Source: Thunnus maccoyii (lineage: Eukaryota; Chordata; Actinopteri; Scombriformes; Scombridae). From it: a stretch of DNA of 64,000 nucleotides. Below the pieces are notes generated by a model that saw only the letters and a program-made list of their open reading frames with translations, was not told where the DNA came from and searched no databases. The stretch's first letter is position 1. Each line of letters starts with the position of its first letter. The translations under genes were made by a program, and so were the position numbers. Location of the stretch: positions 16,379,111 to 16,443,110 of the forward strand of contig NC_056552.1 of NCBI RefSeq assembly GCF_910596095.1. The letters are read 5' to 3'. Below are positions 1 to 13,700 of the stretch, piece after piece.

Positions 1-1665
1 AGGCAAGGGGAAACAGATAGCCTTGCTGTGTCCAATGTTCAAAAATATGCCTACAACACTTCTGAAGCTTACTAATTAACACGCTGTATATGTGATATCA
101 ATTTTCTCATTCTCAGCAAGTAAGTAAATAAGCGTAATTTCCAAAAAAGGCAACTAGTTCTTTTGTGTTTTACAATATATTCATGTGTCTATGGCACTAG
201 CATAGTAGATTACTAATGGCTGGCCTGAAGGTGTGAAATGACCTGTGATGTTCCTACTGCATGATTATAATAAGTCAACATCCTTCTTCTTAGCAACATT
301 CCAACCACTTCGACTATAGATACAACCAACTGGTGGTCTCTGTAGACTGGCATGTTTGGCACCTTTCACAGATTTACACTTTGACCCCAGCAGCAGGAGA
401 CTTGTCTCCACAGTGGCTCTGGCAGTAGATGCATGCATTTCTGATGAATGAAGGCTGAGATGACGACAAGTAATGAAGACATGCCTAGGACTTGAATCTT
501 GACCGTGACATGCCAGCGAATGGGCGGCAAGAACTGCTGCATGGGGAAAGATTATAAAAGCTCACTGTTACTGGCTGTGGCCAGCTAAGTCTGGCTCTCG
601 ACGTCTTTATGCTACAAATAGGAACTTAGAAGCTTCAAGTTCAAGTTCATCAAGGGGACCATTTGGGGAAACGAAGCAGCAGTGGTGGAATGTAACTAAA
701 TACATTTCACTTGAGAGCTTTCTTTTTGTTACTTCACTACAGCTGCTTGACATCTGGTTCCTTTGCTGATTAACAATTTACATGCAAAACACATGATCAG
801 CTTATAAAATAGGAGACATTGTAACAGATTCAACTACCCAAAAAGTATATAATGTGGTCAAAATTAATTTCTGCTTGACCAGCTACAACAGTAAAATGCT
901 TCTGTACATTTACTTAAATAACATTTTGAATGCAGGATTTTTACACTCTTGTATTGACAAATGCACCACTGCCAATAAGTATCATCATCATCTGTACTCT
1001 TTGAATAAATGTAACATTGTATGGAATCATGCTTAGTTACACCATGCTATGCGCCATCAGTTTAACAGATTCCTCAGTAAAATAATGGATGCAAATAATA
1101 TGAAATGTTTGTTTCTGTCTAATAAACAGATAAAGCAGATCACATGATGTCAGATGTGTTCAAATATTAACAACAGAAAATGAACTTTAAATATTTTGTT
1201 GTTTGTGTCTTCATTTCTAGGATTCACCTCTACAGTCACCATAGTGCATCTGTTGTATCAAGTGAAGTTTACTAAAAGAAACCACAAAAGTTATATGTAT
1301 GTACAGTATGCTATGTGCAAATACTTGTTGATCCTGCTCTTAACGTGAGTGTTGGAGGTGATGAGCAAAAGATTAGTTTGAGCTGGATACAGTGTCAAGA
1401 ATCAGGACAGTTGTTGGTCCTCTCAGTGTATTCTGTATTTCTCCACCAAGCAGTAGAGCTCAACAGGTTTAGTCAGTCCATTAATCTCATCATAAATCTC
1501 ACCACATCACCCTCTTGTCTCTCCACCTTATCACGCTCTCACTCTTGGTGCCTCTCTTCTTGAACTCCTCAAGGGTGTCGTCAGTCTCTCCTGTGCTCCT
1601 CGCTCACTGGAGGGTGTGGGTGACTTGAGTGCCAGGAGAGCTTTGAATAACAGAGAGAGGGGGAG

Positions 1666-1674
1666 AAATAAAAG
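1666..1674 (+). promoter_or_regulatory. mybpc2: Possible TATA-like element of mybpc2
   Basis: AAATAAAAG lies about 60 bp upstream of the ATG at 1733 and would place the transcription start near 1700, giving a 5' UTR of roughly 33 nt. Nothing else in the first 1.66 kb was recognised. An additional upstream non-coding exon cannot be excluded, so this is a weak call from position and composition only. Confidence 0.3.
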
Positions 1675-1732
1675 GAATAAGCACCACGAGCTCTCAGTCT
1701 TCCAGCAGCAAAGAGAAGAAACAGGAATAACC

Positions 1733-1754
1733 ATGCCTGAGCCAGTCCCTGCAG
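1733..1754 (+). CDS. mybpc2: mybpc2 coding exon 1 (start codon)
   Basis: The ATG at 1733 encodes MPEPVPA plus one base of the next codon, followed by a GTATGC donor at 1755 (phase 1). The MPE start resembles the start of human MYBPC2. All seven micro-exons and the first C1 exon also start and end in phase 1, so exon 1 can splice to any of them in frame. The intron that follows is 6.4 kb, the longest in the gene. Confidence 0.8.
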
Positions 1755-4700
1755 GTATGCATATACTTTTCTGTGAAAGAATAATTCATTGAAATTAGTC
1801 TGGAGTTTCAGTGGCAATGTTGATGCTTGAATTTGGGTAGCCTGATTTTGTGGGTGATTATTATATTTTGGTATATGACTAAGATTAATTTGTTATGTAA
1901 TATATGATAAGGAAAGACTGATGATTTAAGAAATGGTTTAATTACAATTATAATTAAATATGGTTTTGAAGAGGAGATGAGATGGGAAATTGTGTGATGC
2001 CTGCTGTTATGGCATAAGATACAAAACAGATGATAAAATCTGGCAGATATGAAAGTGGATTGGTTTAATGTTCAGTCTTGGAGAGCAGTAATGAGTCAGA
2101 GTCACAAGATAAACCCCGTGTGACCCACAGTAGTTGTTAACTGCAAAGGTGTTTTCAACTGAGGACTACAAAATTTATCAGGTGACTTCATTGATCCCTG
2201 TAACTGAAATGCATGTGTTCAGTTTTATTCTGATGACAGCTTCACTTCTTCCTCATTAAGGAGCAGAAGTAATATTTATAGTTACAGTGTTAAAAAAGTT
2301 GGAACATACAAAACAAAATGCAATAATGCAGTGATATAATTTTTTTTTTTTTACCACTGTTGGTATAAAAATAACCATTATCAGAATCTTTAATAAGAAT
2401 AAATACTTTAAAATATGATCCCAATAAATGTTAACACATATTTCTGATAAGGCTGTTCATTCTTGGCCCATGCTCATGCTGACTCATAATTAATGTTGCT
2501 GAAATTACAGTTGCTAACCAGATTTGGCATCTCATGAAGACAAGCTTTTTCCCTCTTTGCCTCCCCACTGTTATCTGTCCATAAAGATGATTTGAAAGGC
2601 CGTAAATAAGCACATAGCCAGCTGCTATGACCTCATCTGGGGTCAGTATGTTAATGACATCAGTGTCATCTTATTGACTCAACTGGGAAGCGTTCAGAAA
2701 CAGTTGCAGCAAAGTAACTACAGCAGATTCGTAGGTAAATCATGCTGTCAGCTATATGTGTACTATACTATAGGTGTGTGCTGTATGGAAGGCCGGCTTC
2801 TGTTTCATGCTCACTACTGTAACTAACTGACTTCCTGTTCTTTACAGTAGTTTAAAAAAAGAATAGCGTAGTCACTTTTAATGTTTTATTGTGTTATTTT
2901 GGTTTAAATCATTCACATTCTTTATTTTTCCTGAATTTTCCACATGAAAGTGTCCTTCTGAATGTAAAAAATTACAATCTATCAATCAAATATCAAATAC
3001 AATTAAATCTGTATTCTAATAGAAATGTAGAATTCACTATATTGATAATAAAACAGAAAACACTGGGAGAAGCTTCATAGTATTTTTTGTAAATTTAAAG
3101 ATGTTTGTATTTTCCTTTTTAAGACAAAAACGGTAGTCTTTAAAATACATTTTCCGCCTATAAAACGTTATACTTGGCATCTTCAGATGAATGCCACCCT
3201 CTCATAAATACTTGTCTACTGTCCTTCACCTCTGGTGAGCCATCTGTCCTCCACTTTGACCTGATGTGGTTCTAAATCACTGAACTGACAGAAAGCTAAG
3301 ATAAGAGACTGTCACAGAGGATGAGTCTGTTAGAGGACTTGAGTTTTATTGGCCAAGATTGTGGGAAGAGTGTTGAGCCTTTCGGACCTTCGAACCTCTA
3401 TGTAATTTCTACACTGGGCAGTGATAGTGAATGTAATGGGATTTGCTGGACTTGTTAGCACATTTCTCCTATTTTAATTATTTTTATCTGTACCTGCCTA
3501 TCTTGATCTAAGCCCTTTTTATTTTTAGCCCAGCAACACAACCAGGCTCTATTTTTATTCACCATATACAGCAACAGAATTTATCCATGCAAAGTGGATA
3601 CAATTCCACTTTGCTTACAGTATGTCTGCAACACCCACCACTGCTCTGTCAATCAAAGTCAAACTCAGCTTCAAAGTTTTGGGGATCAAATATCCAACTG
3701 CTGTTTAATTTATACCTTAAGATTTTTCATAGAAATACTAATTGTGATATTCGAATACAAAAAATCTGAACAGCTGAATGACTAATATGTCCTATGCAAC
3801 ACTGTGAGAGAGGACCATGTTTCAGCCCCTGACTTATACTATAACACTGCTTATGCAATTCAGTTTTTACATGCAAGATGAGCTGAAACCAGTCAGTGGT
3901 GGAAGAATTACTCAGATCCTTTACTTAAGTAAAAGTATCAATATAGCAATGTAAAAATACTCCATTACAAATAAAAGTCCTGCATGAAAAATCCTACTTA
4001 AGTAAAAGTACACAAGTATTATCAGCTTGATGTAGTTAAAGTATGGTAGTAAAAGTAGTGGTTTGGTCCCTCTGACTGATATATTATTATACATGACATC
4101 ATTAGATTATTAATACTGAAGCATCAGTGTGTAAGCAGTGTGTTACTGTTGTAGCTGCTGGAGGTGGAGCTAGTTTGAACAACTTGATATACAGTTAGCT
4201 AGCTTAAAAGGTCAACAGATAAATCTGAGGGGTCATGAGATGATTGATGGGAGAGGAAAGAAGAAAAAACAAAGTTCTGATACACAAATCTGTTTTCAGT
4301 TTTTGGACTTTTTCTCTAATCTTTGATTTTTGGTGAAATATTGGATCATTTGAACATTAATTGAAATGAAACCATGTGAGAAGTTTAGAGGAAAAATCAC
4401 TATTTGGTGGAGCTGTTAACAACTCATAGACATCTGAAATGTGACCCCAATTACACATTGGTTTTTGTAATACATCAAAAGCCAGAAAGTTTGAAACCAC
4501 TGGTTTCATCTTTAACAATGTGTTGTATTTTAAAAGCTTGTTATATTATCCATTGTGTCAAATCTTCATCTGAAAGGTAACTAAAGCTGTCAAATAAATG
4601 TAGTGGAGTAGAAAGTACAATATTTCTCTCTGAAATGTAGTAGAGTGGAAGTATAAAGCAGCATATAATTTAAATACTCAAGTAAAATACAAGTACCTCA

Positions 4701-7700
4701 AAATTGTACTTGAGTAAATGTACTTAGTTACTTTCCACCACTGGCTGAAACATTTTCTCTGGTGCTTCACTTAGCGGCCAGCTCCTGCCCCCAGCAAACA
4801 GCTAAAAATACTCCCTGACCTTTTCCACTTTGTTTTTTTCCTCCTCATAAGTTCATAGAGTTTCACACACCCTGGCGTATCAGGTTTTGCTGTAACCTCT
4901 ATTGCAGCCCCAACTGAGATAAATCATTATGCAATCTGTCACTTTCATCCAGAAAGTTCCCTCTTGGTCAGCAGGCCTGACGCTCCCTCCTGAATGTGAT
5001 GTAGCTCATATGTATTCAATCAATCGCATGACAGTTTAGTAGTCAGTGGTTGGAAGCGATGGTATGATTCACGATCATAATTCCTTTCATCTTTGTGACT
5101 TGATGAAACACTATAAGGGGAAGTCTAACTGAAACTGCTCTGTGAAGTTCTGCCAGTCCCCCTTGCTGTTTATCTTCGTCAGTATACTAAAAAACCATGA
5201 CATGAAATACCGAAATGATTGATCTTCTATTGGAGGATCAACAGTATCTTCTTAATCACATGAACTTTTAAAGGTGCAATCTGTGATCAAATTGAATACA
5301 GAAAAGCACAATGGAATAACAGCAACACAGCATAGGAACCTGCTGTCACTCCCAAAATGATTGACAGGTCTTTTAATGCTTTTTAAATAATAATAATTTA
5401 AATAATAATAATCTTTTTGGATCAAGATTGAGTAAGAAACACATAAAATGTCAGTTTTCCACCTTGGATTCTTACCTATTAACTATGTGTGTGAAAATAC
5501 TTTAATTTAATGAGATTTAAAAAATCATATAATTTAAATGATATAAATACATAAAGACAAAGTGTCCTGTTTTCTCGTCTTACATGCTGCACTAAATACG
5601 AGCTTCTCTGCAGCTTTCTGTTGTCATTAAATAGATTTTAAGATGGTTAAGATGATCATTTTAAATAAGCATTATTTTCCGAGATATTACACATTTTACA
5701 AGGATGTAGCCTTGGCCAAATTACTGTGTTAGAGCTGTACTTTGTTCCATGCAAGAAATAGCCCACAAGTGAGCATAATATTGTCTTTATTAAAAACAGA
5801 GACAATATTGCCTATAAATATTATGTTTTAATTAATATCTCTGAAAATCTCATCAATTTATACCAGCAAGTAAACATTAAACCTTTAAATGGGACATATG
5901 CACATTTACAGGTCTATATATTGAATCTGGGGCTTTACAGGTAAAAAAAAACCCTCCTTATTTATCTTATACTGGCTCTTAATGCAGCCCCTCAGTTCAG
6001 CCTCTGTCTGAAATGGGCTGTTTTATCTCCTGTAAGCTAACATAATTTGTCCCTTGAGAAGTTTCTATATCCATCCAGTCAATTATCATTTCAAAAAATT
6101 TTACACCCTCAACTTGCTTTGTTTTGTCCTGTGTTGCACGCAGTGATAAAAACCTGCAAACAACTATGTGTAACCTGATAGAAGTATATAAGTGACATTT
6201 ATATACGTGCATAAAGCACATCCAAACCAACATGCATTAAAATATGTGTTGCTGAGATATCGTCATAAACTTTGTTTGATGTTGTCTAGGGTCACCCAGA
6301 GATCATCAGATGTTTGAAAAGGTCAGGTCACTCAACTGTCTTAATGTCTGGGTCATTACACACACACACACACAATAAATCAAGCTGTCAGTGGTAAACA
6401 TGGAGAGGTAAACAGTGAGGTGAGAACCTGCAGTACCTAAATTGACCATGACCAACACAGTACAAACAACAACATATATTCAAAACTTTAGACTTCCAGA
6501 GATAAACTTAAGGTAAGTGAGGACAAAGTTGCACAGTGTGTATTACTACTTACATAACTTAACGAGGAGGGAAATAAAAGAAGCAAACATAAGGAAGAAA
6601 AGAAAAGAAAAAGAACATTTCTGAATAACTATTCTTTTTATTTATACAATTACACCCAACAAGCATACGTTGTAAAATCACACTAATTATACCTCTACTG
6701 CAGCTCTGATAACATTGCCCAAATGTGAAACCACTGACAGTCTCTGCGGGGAACATTTAAACTGTGAGGAACAGCTGTTCAGAAGTTCATTACCCTGCTT
6801 TATCACAAACTTGTTGAAGATGATCAAGACTCTCACCCCAAGTGTATTGACTTAGCAGATGCTGATGTAGATTTATGCTCAATGCAGGTGTTAAATCCTC
6901 GCACAGGGTGTACGAGGTACTTATATCAGAGTCTTAGTTTGTGTAGTAAGTAGCATTCGGCTTTGTAAAGTCTGCAAACTTTCTCATTTTGCCCTGAGAA
7001 GGTTTGTAACTCTGAGGCTTTTACTACTTAGAGCTGAGAGACATATTCTAACTGTTATGTAAGAAGCCAGGTGGGATAAATGCAGCTATAAAATTAAACA
7101 CAATGCTATTATTATATTAACTGTTTGCATGAGGATCCAGATGAACCCAGTCTGGTTTCTGTATCTGTATCTGTATCTGTATCTGTATCTGTATCTGAAC
7201 AGATAAAGAAATTGAATACATACAATCAAATTTTATTTGTATACCACATTTTGTACAGGTTAGTAAAATTCGAAGACTGATGAGCTGATAATAACAAATA
7301 AAAAATGTAAACAGTAAAACAATTTGAGACTAATGCACATAAGAAATAAAAGATATGAAGATTTGGATAATCCTTTTTTGTCACAGCCAAATAAATACAA
7401 TTGCATGACATCTATTCTAGCAAAAAATTAATAACAGGACCTAAGTGAGCAGTGAAGCATGCATGGTCAGGTTGATCTGACTATTCAAGGAAACTGTGTG
7501 CAACTTAAGAGAACGTGGCAGGGCTTCAGGGAGGATATAAGACACCGTCCCTGACCTTTACCAGCTACTGCAGTGACCCCCAGATAGACACTCTGGGAGT
7601 TGGGTGTATGTCTCTATTTCAGTTGCAAATTTTCTTTTACCAGATTTAGGCTTACACTACACCCACAGTGCTCCACACTCCAACTGTCTGTCATCCTCTA

Positions 7701-10700
7701 AAGCTCCAACTGGACCAAAACATGCCTTTCTTTACAATCAGTAAAGATGGTAAATTTATAAATAAGCAGGTGACAAAATAATCCTCAAGTCACTTAAGTG
7801 TGGGTCAAGATATCAGTTTCAAGGATTTGTGCCAAATGTTATGCAGCTCCCTAGAAATTTCAAAGGCAGCCATTTTATATAATGGATCCTCTTACCTGAA
7901 AGGTAATATTTCAGATTTACGGCCGGGATTACCGGCTTCCCCATGAAATCAGATATACTTTCCACATTCCTGAAATGACCATTTTATATAAAGCAATCAG
8001 TTTCAGATAAACATTCACTTAAATGCCATAACGCATGCAATCAAAAAAGAAAATATGGTTCAAGATCCAACATCTGTTGAAATCATTAAAAGGGACCCCA
8101 AATTCCTTTTACAGTTCTGTCAACTACTGCATGTGATGCATGTTTCTAATTGTCTTTCTGTTCTCTTTCTATTTCTCAGAGAAACCACAGGGGGAGGGTA
8201 AGTCAGCTGCACCACAGCATTTGCCTACTGACCTTTTTGTGTGCCTCACATTATCACACAGTGTCTTGATTATAGCTCTCACATTTTCACTTTTGCTCGC
8301 ATATCCTGTCAACTGCCTGTGTCAAGCAGACGCAGGCTCTGGCCTCTGAGGGAGTTATCTGCACATACCAAGTCTTCATTAACTATCCTGATTTTGTATC
8401 ATCTTTATTTTATTCATAATATAGCAGCATGCTACTGTATATGTTCTATATTTTACCCTCGGGCCTTTTCACTCAGAATATATTATACTGTGAATTATCA
8501 GATTACTGAAGCTCAATTACCCTCAAATTACAGTATGTAACAGCAGACAGACAGTGCGATGAAAGAAATGTTGTCAAGCCATATGTGACTGTGGTCATGT
8601 AATACTGGACTGGGTTTTTAGTGTTACACACTAATGCAATGTATTTTCTAAGCTGATGAAGCGTCTTTAATGTATGTTTCCCATTGAGGCTACTATGATT
8701 TTGCTTTTCATTGGCTGTGTCTAACAAAAATCCACTAATTTTAGCCCCAGAGGAGCCAACTGAAGAGGGTGAGGGACTATGACATTTTCATTTTCAGTTC
8801 TTTAATATATATTTCCCATTTGGGCTACTATGGTATTGCTTTTTATGGCTATGTCTAACGAAAATCCACTAATTTTAGCCCCAGAGGAGCCTTCTGAAGA
8901 TGGTGAGGGACAATGACATTTTTCTTTTCTTTTCTTTTTTTTGTGACTTTGACTGATTTGGATTGCTTGATCCCTCACAAGGTGTTTATATGTGAGATTG
9001 AATGGGTTTGAGTTGAACTGAAAAAATGCATTTGAACTAATCAGTCAGGGTAATTATCTGAATAATACAGAACAAGTGGTTTTGGTATAGATAATAAGTT
9101 GAGCAATTGCAGAGTCAAGAAGAGTCAATCGCTTCATATGAGACAACATGACGCTGCTGAGGGGGATAATGCAATTACTATGCCACTTTGATTCAGCGTG
9201 TTTGCATTTCTTAGCCTACAGCATGCATCACTTATATTAGCTGAAACTACAACTCGAGTGACTTTATTGCCTCATTGTATTGGGACGATCTAATGGCATA
9301 AATCAGTGAAGTGAAACTCTCTGTATATGACAGCATCATGTGAATCAGTTTTTGTTTTGTTGTTAATGGGAATGAATGTTCTTGTTTCTTCTTTGTTGTT
9401 GTTGTTGAAGAGATATTACATTGATTTTGAGTTTTTAGCATGTATACTTATGGACTGTCCAGAAATGATCTGTATGAACCAGATAAGACGAGGCATCTGT
9501 GTGGATTTTTAATATACACTGACTGACTGCAACTAGATGCATTTTCCACATCTGTGAGCACATTTTCTCACAATGACTTGGGGTTACATTTCTATGCGGG
9601 CATGTGAAATGTGCAAGAATATTTGCAAGTGTTCTTTGTTGATGTTTTATGGTTGAGTTTATCCGGAGATGTTTTGTCTTTGTTATATTCCAAGTGTAAT
9701 GTTGTCTAGGTCTCATCATATCTTTGTTTTCAATCACTTATCCATGATTTTTTTTTATTTTCTCAGCCGAACCCCACCCAGCGGAAATTGGTAGGCACCT
9801 CTTAGTGTCAGGGAATAATACACACTACTTTTACTGACTTCCCTCTCAGCTTCTTCAATTATGGCTAAAAATAGTGAATAATTACAGAAGCTAATTTTCA
9901 TTAATTTTCTGTAGATGCACCACACCCAGAAGGAGGTAAGGCAGAATGAGGTACACTGGATGTACTGGTTTGATACGTCTGTCTATGTAATCGCTCAAAT
10001 GTATTCACCTACAAGTGCATACATGTGCTACACTGTGTGAAAAATGACAATGTCTGCATGAGTCTTGTATGTTTAAGTATTAATTGTCATATATATCTCA
10101 GGTGATGTCTGTAATGTTTGTTTATGTATTTTTGTTAAACCCCTGGAATACATGTTTTTGATGGGTATGAAAATTATTTAATATGCAAAATGAATGTCCT
10201 CTATTCAAATTAATGCTGAATAATATGTTAATGCTTTAGTCTGTGACTGCTTTGACATGTATAACAGGATTACAGATTTCATGTTGGAATGCCTTATGGT
10301 TTTTCTTTGACAATAAACTGATAGGCATTTTCTGTACAGTATATGTTATGTGTGAACTCTTGGTTTGATTTTACAATATGTGCCACATGGTCTGTTTTGT
10401 GATTTACTTTTGTATACCTAAATATACTGTATGCTAAGTTCTGGCTCCTGTGAAACTGTATGTATTTTTATATGTTCTTTTTATGTGCTTACTGTATTTG
10501 TTCATTTTCAGCATGCAGTAGCGCTACACATGTCATTTTTTTGAATGCCAGGTAGATTGGATTGTTATGAAATGTGACGGCGCATGATACTTATGTTTTT
10601 TTATTTGTGTACTGGTGTCTGTCGTGACTGTACGTCAAGTCATGCAACATCAAGCATTTGCTTCCAAGCTGCTTTCTTTCAGTTAAGTTTGCTTCCTTGT

Positions 10701-13700
10701 CTGCAACAGATTCAGACGATGATGGGGATGGTAAGAGAAGAGCGACGTTTATATTGACGTGTCTGTACACTATTTACTTTTGTCCCTCCAAAAGTATTGT
10801 TTGAGTGTTTGTAACAACATGTTGTGTATAGGTTGGGTATTATGTGCTGGTCAAGATGTCACATAATATATGAAGTGTTAAGTGGAAGCTGGATCTATTT
10901 ATCATTTGAAATCATTTTTGACTACTTCAATTTGGACTGACAATGAGGTATCAAAAATTGGAATTGTTCAAATGGCTTTTGACAATTTTCTTGAATTGGA
11001 AGTTAACCTAACTTAATAGCTGTATGCAGGACTTCTTTAGTGAGACACTTTTTTGCACCAAAGACAAAGTAACACTTATCAAAAGGTTTTAAAGTTTTAG
11101 TTCATCATGCTGCTAGACCAAAATCCCATTTGCTACCATGTTTAAAGATCCCTCCTTGGAATAATAATGTGTGTCTGATATGGTAGAATTACCATGTTAA
11201 ATCCTTAAAATGGCATCTACTCCTTCTCTCTCATTAAAAAAATCCAGAATCTATCAATATGCAAATATTTTTTAATTTCAGAAGTTTAACTACTGGACTC
11301 AACATGTCTCCTACTTCACTGAAAAGTCCATTCTCAGTGTATATGTACTGGAGGCTTCAAATTTACACATCACACTGGAAAAGTTTCCTATTGGACCCTG
11401 ATTGGCCTCCAAACTAGTTGTGATGTCACAAGTCATGCTTGTAGGTACACCCCTTATACTCAGATTTTCGGAGAGCACAGAGAAACTTTCCACCTTCAAA
11501 ACAGCCTTCAAGTATCAAACTCTGCACATATATCATTTTGCACAGTGAAGCTCAACTAAAAAACTAAAAAAAGTCTCCCCTCTGCTGTGGGAATATGCCA
11601 CAGAGCTACTGGTAAGATCCAAAATGTGATATGAGTGTGCAGGGAGCCTCTGCTTGCCGCACTTATATCTTACAGATCCCATGAAAATCCCTCTCAGAGC
11701 TTGCAGCTTCTTGCAACTCGGTAGTAGCTGCCCTCAGAATAAGCCACATCTCAGGCCTTCAACTCACCACATCACTGGCTGTGTCGAAGAGGAAAAAAAA
11801 GAGCTGACTCATTTGCCATTTAGTTTGTGATGTTGTCCTTGTCTCGTTCACCTGTTGTGTCATTCACCACTGGCAAGCATTGGTGCTGCCAGACACCTCA
11901 CTGACAAATTATGCTGTTTATGCTCTTTTGGCGAAGATTTTGTTTCTCCATGTGAGGAGTTCTGCCCATCACGTCTGCAAACTATGATACCAGCTCTTGT
12001 TTGCTTCTGTCCCCCTGGCAATTTAAACAATGAGAGTAGAAACACAGCTGTGGTTCATGTTTGCTAACATGCAAAGTGTCATCTAACATGATGACACTTT
12101 AATAGTTGCTCCTAAACTTAATATTATGCTGTATTAGGAAACTGCGGCTTAAGCAATCCAAGAAGTCATCAAACTCGATGCCTCTAAATTACAAATCTGC
12201 ATCTCATCCGTTATGTGAAGCCCAAAGGCCTAGAGATGTTCTTCTAACTGAACTATCGTTGTGTAGTGTGATTCATAAGTTAACTATCTAAAAATTTTGG
12301 GGTTGCACTACTGCTCAAGTTTTACAAGTGAAACTCTAGAGCTGTTGCAAAGCTGTCCTGTCTGCCATGGTCTTTCAGGGGCACCACTCTCAGAGTGATG
12401 AGTTCAGTGTTTGCTGTATCTGGACTGATTAGGAGTAGATTGGGTGGAGAAAGGTTATGATAGTGCTCCAGGGAGCTGAAAGCCGCTAATTCCTTGTACT
12501 GTCCTTCAGATGTATGGGAAAATGTCCTGTACTTGCTGTGCCTAAGGGGGAAGCGCAGACTTTAAAAAGCTTTTCTTTTTCTCACGTGGACATTGGGGTG
12601 AGGTTAATCAGAGGCGGTAATAGCAACTGAGATGTTCAGAATCTTCTGTGCAGTGCACATTACGCGGACGTCTGTAGCTTTCTTCAGCTCTTAATAGGTC
12701 AATGGTGACTAACACACGGCCTGGTAGGCCAGGAAGATAGCCAAAGTGTCCGTCCTGGCTGCTTCCTTTTTGGGCTAGTGTGGCAAGGCATAGATGATAG
12801 GCTTGAGGGGATGACATATTGCTTTGTGTCCCCACAACAAGACTGCTATCTTGGGGAGGTTGGCTGCAGATCTGTAACTCGCCATAAAATATATGACCTG
12901 CTGAGGGATGAGAGGGGTGAAACAGCCAGGGTAAGGTCATTAAATGTTAAGTTTGGTTTACTGCCCAGGATATCCCCCTCATAAAGTCGTACTGGAACGA
13001 GTCCTGTGCAGCAGATTCTACGAAAGTTTCTGCCCCTCAGATCATCTCTTCTTAGTATTTGTGAATGTATATCATCCTCCTTCTTGCCTTTCATGAATGC
13101 CCATCGTTGAAAGTAGGACGCAGCAAGCTCCTCCTGCTGTGGCAACGGTTGCCAAAAGGGAGGCAATATAGATATACTTGGCTGCAGATGTTCCAGACGA
13201 TGTGCACAGTGGCAGAGCATGACTAGATGGACACTGGAAGAAGAAAGAAGAAATCAGGATCAGCAAGTGCAATTTCTCCACATTTATTTGTGAGAGACAC
13301 CTTGCGGTTGTCCACCATGTTCTGTCCACAAGCAAGCTAGTAAAAGTTCTGACATTTGGTTTGTTGGTAGCATGGTTAGCAAATTAGGCTCAATCGTAAA
13401 CAGCTGAGGCCTAGTTTAGAGGCCAGGCCATTCATATCCAATTATAGCCATGTGGACAGGCTCATGCAAAGACTAAGCACCTGCCATTTACCTTAGTTTT
13501 AGTAAATGATGTTTTTTAGTAATGCTATTGGAGAGGATAGAGCTTTGAGACTTTAAGTACTGTAGCTACAAAACAAAATAAAATATGGTATGTCAGGCTC
13601 AATGGCATTATCAGTTCCTCAGACTTGGAAAAGAGGCTAGGATCAGACAAAAAATTTTGTTTCAGAAACTTAACTGTGTATGCAGCACCTGCAAATGCAC

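Larger units (their letters stand above)
1755..8179. other. mybpc2 intron 1 (6.4 kb, non-coding)
   Basis: Apart from the hAT-like element at 3.9-4.75 kb, a short (CA)n near 6360 and a hexanucleotide array at 7158-7197, I see no gene or recognised regulatory element. Short open frames here lack splice context or family similarity. Confidence 0.6.
8664..8930 (+). repeat. Tandem duplication of about 134 bp carrying one micro-exon per unit
   Basis: Unit 1 runs from about 8664 to 8798 and unit 2 from about 8799 to about 8930. Both start TCTTTAAT, share TTTCCCATT, GGCTACTATG and ATCCACTAATTTTAG before the exon, and GTGAGGGAC plus ATGACATTTT after it. Divergence in the intron part is roughly 10-15 percent by eye, with one short indel. 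Confidence 0.88.

Noticed and set aside
3122..3130. A 9-nt candidate exon (TTTTTTAAG before ACAAAAACG and GTAGTC)
   Set aside because: The phase fits, but the donor is weak, the peptide would be basic rather than acidic, and 9 nt is too short to support without transcripts.
6491..6511. A 21-nt stretch with acceptor-like CTTTAG and donor GTAAGT in mybpc2 intron 1
   Set aside because: In the required phase it contains a TAA stop, so it cannot be another micro-exon of the arm.
13141..13153. GGCAACGGTTGCC palindrome as an X-box
   Set aside because: The half-sites face outward (GGCAAC then GTTGCC), opposite to the RFX arrangement.
12608..13220. Two overlapping antisense open frames of 110 and 124 codons inside the long mybpc2 intron
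   Set aside because: No recognisable family, start codons may be non-ATG, no splice or promoter context, and length is within chance expectation for 64 kb.
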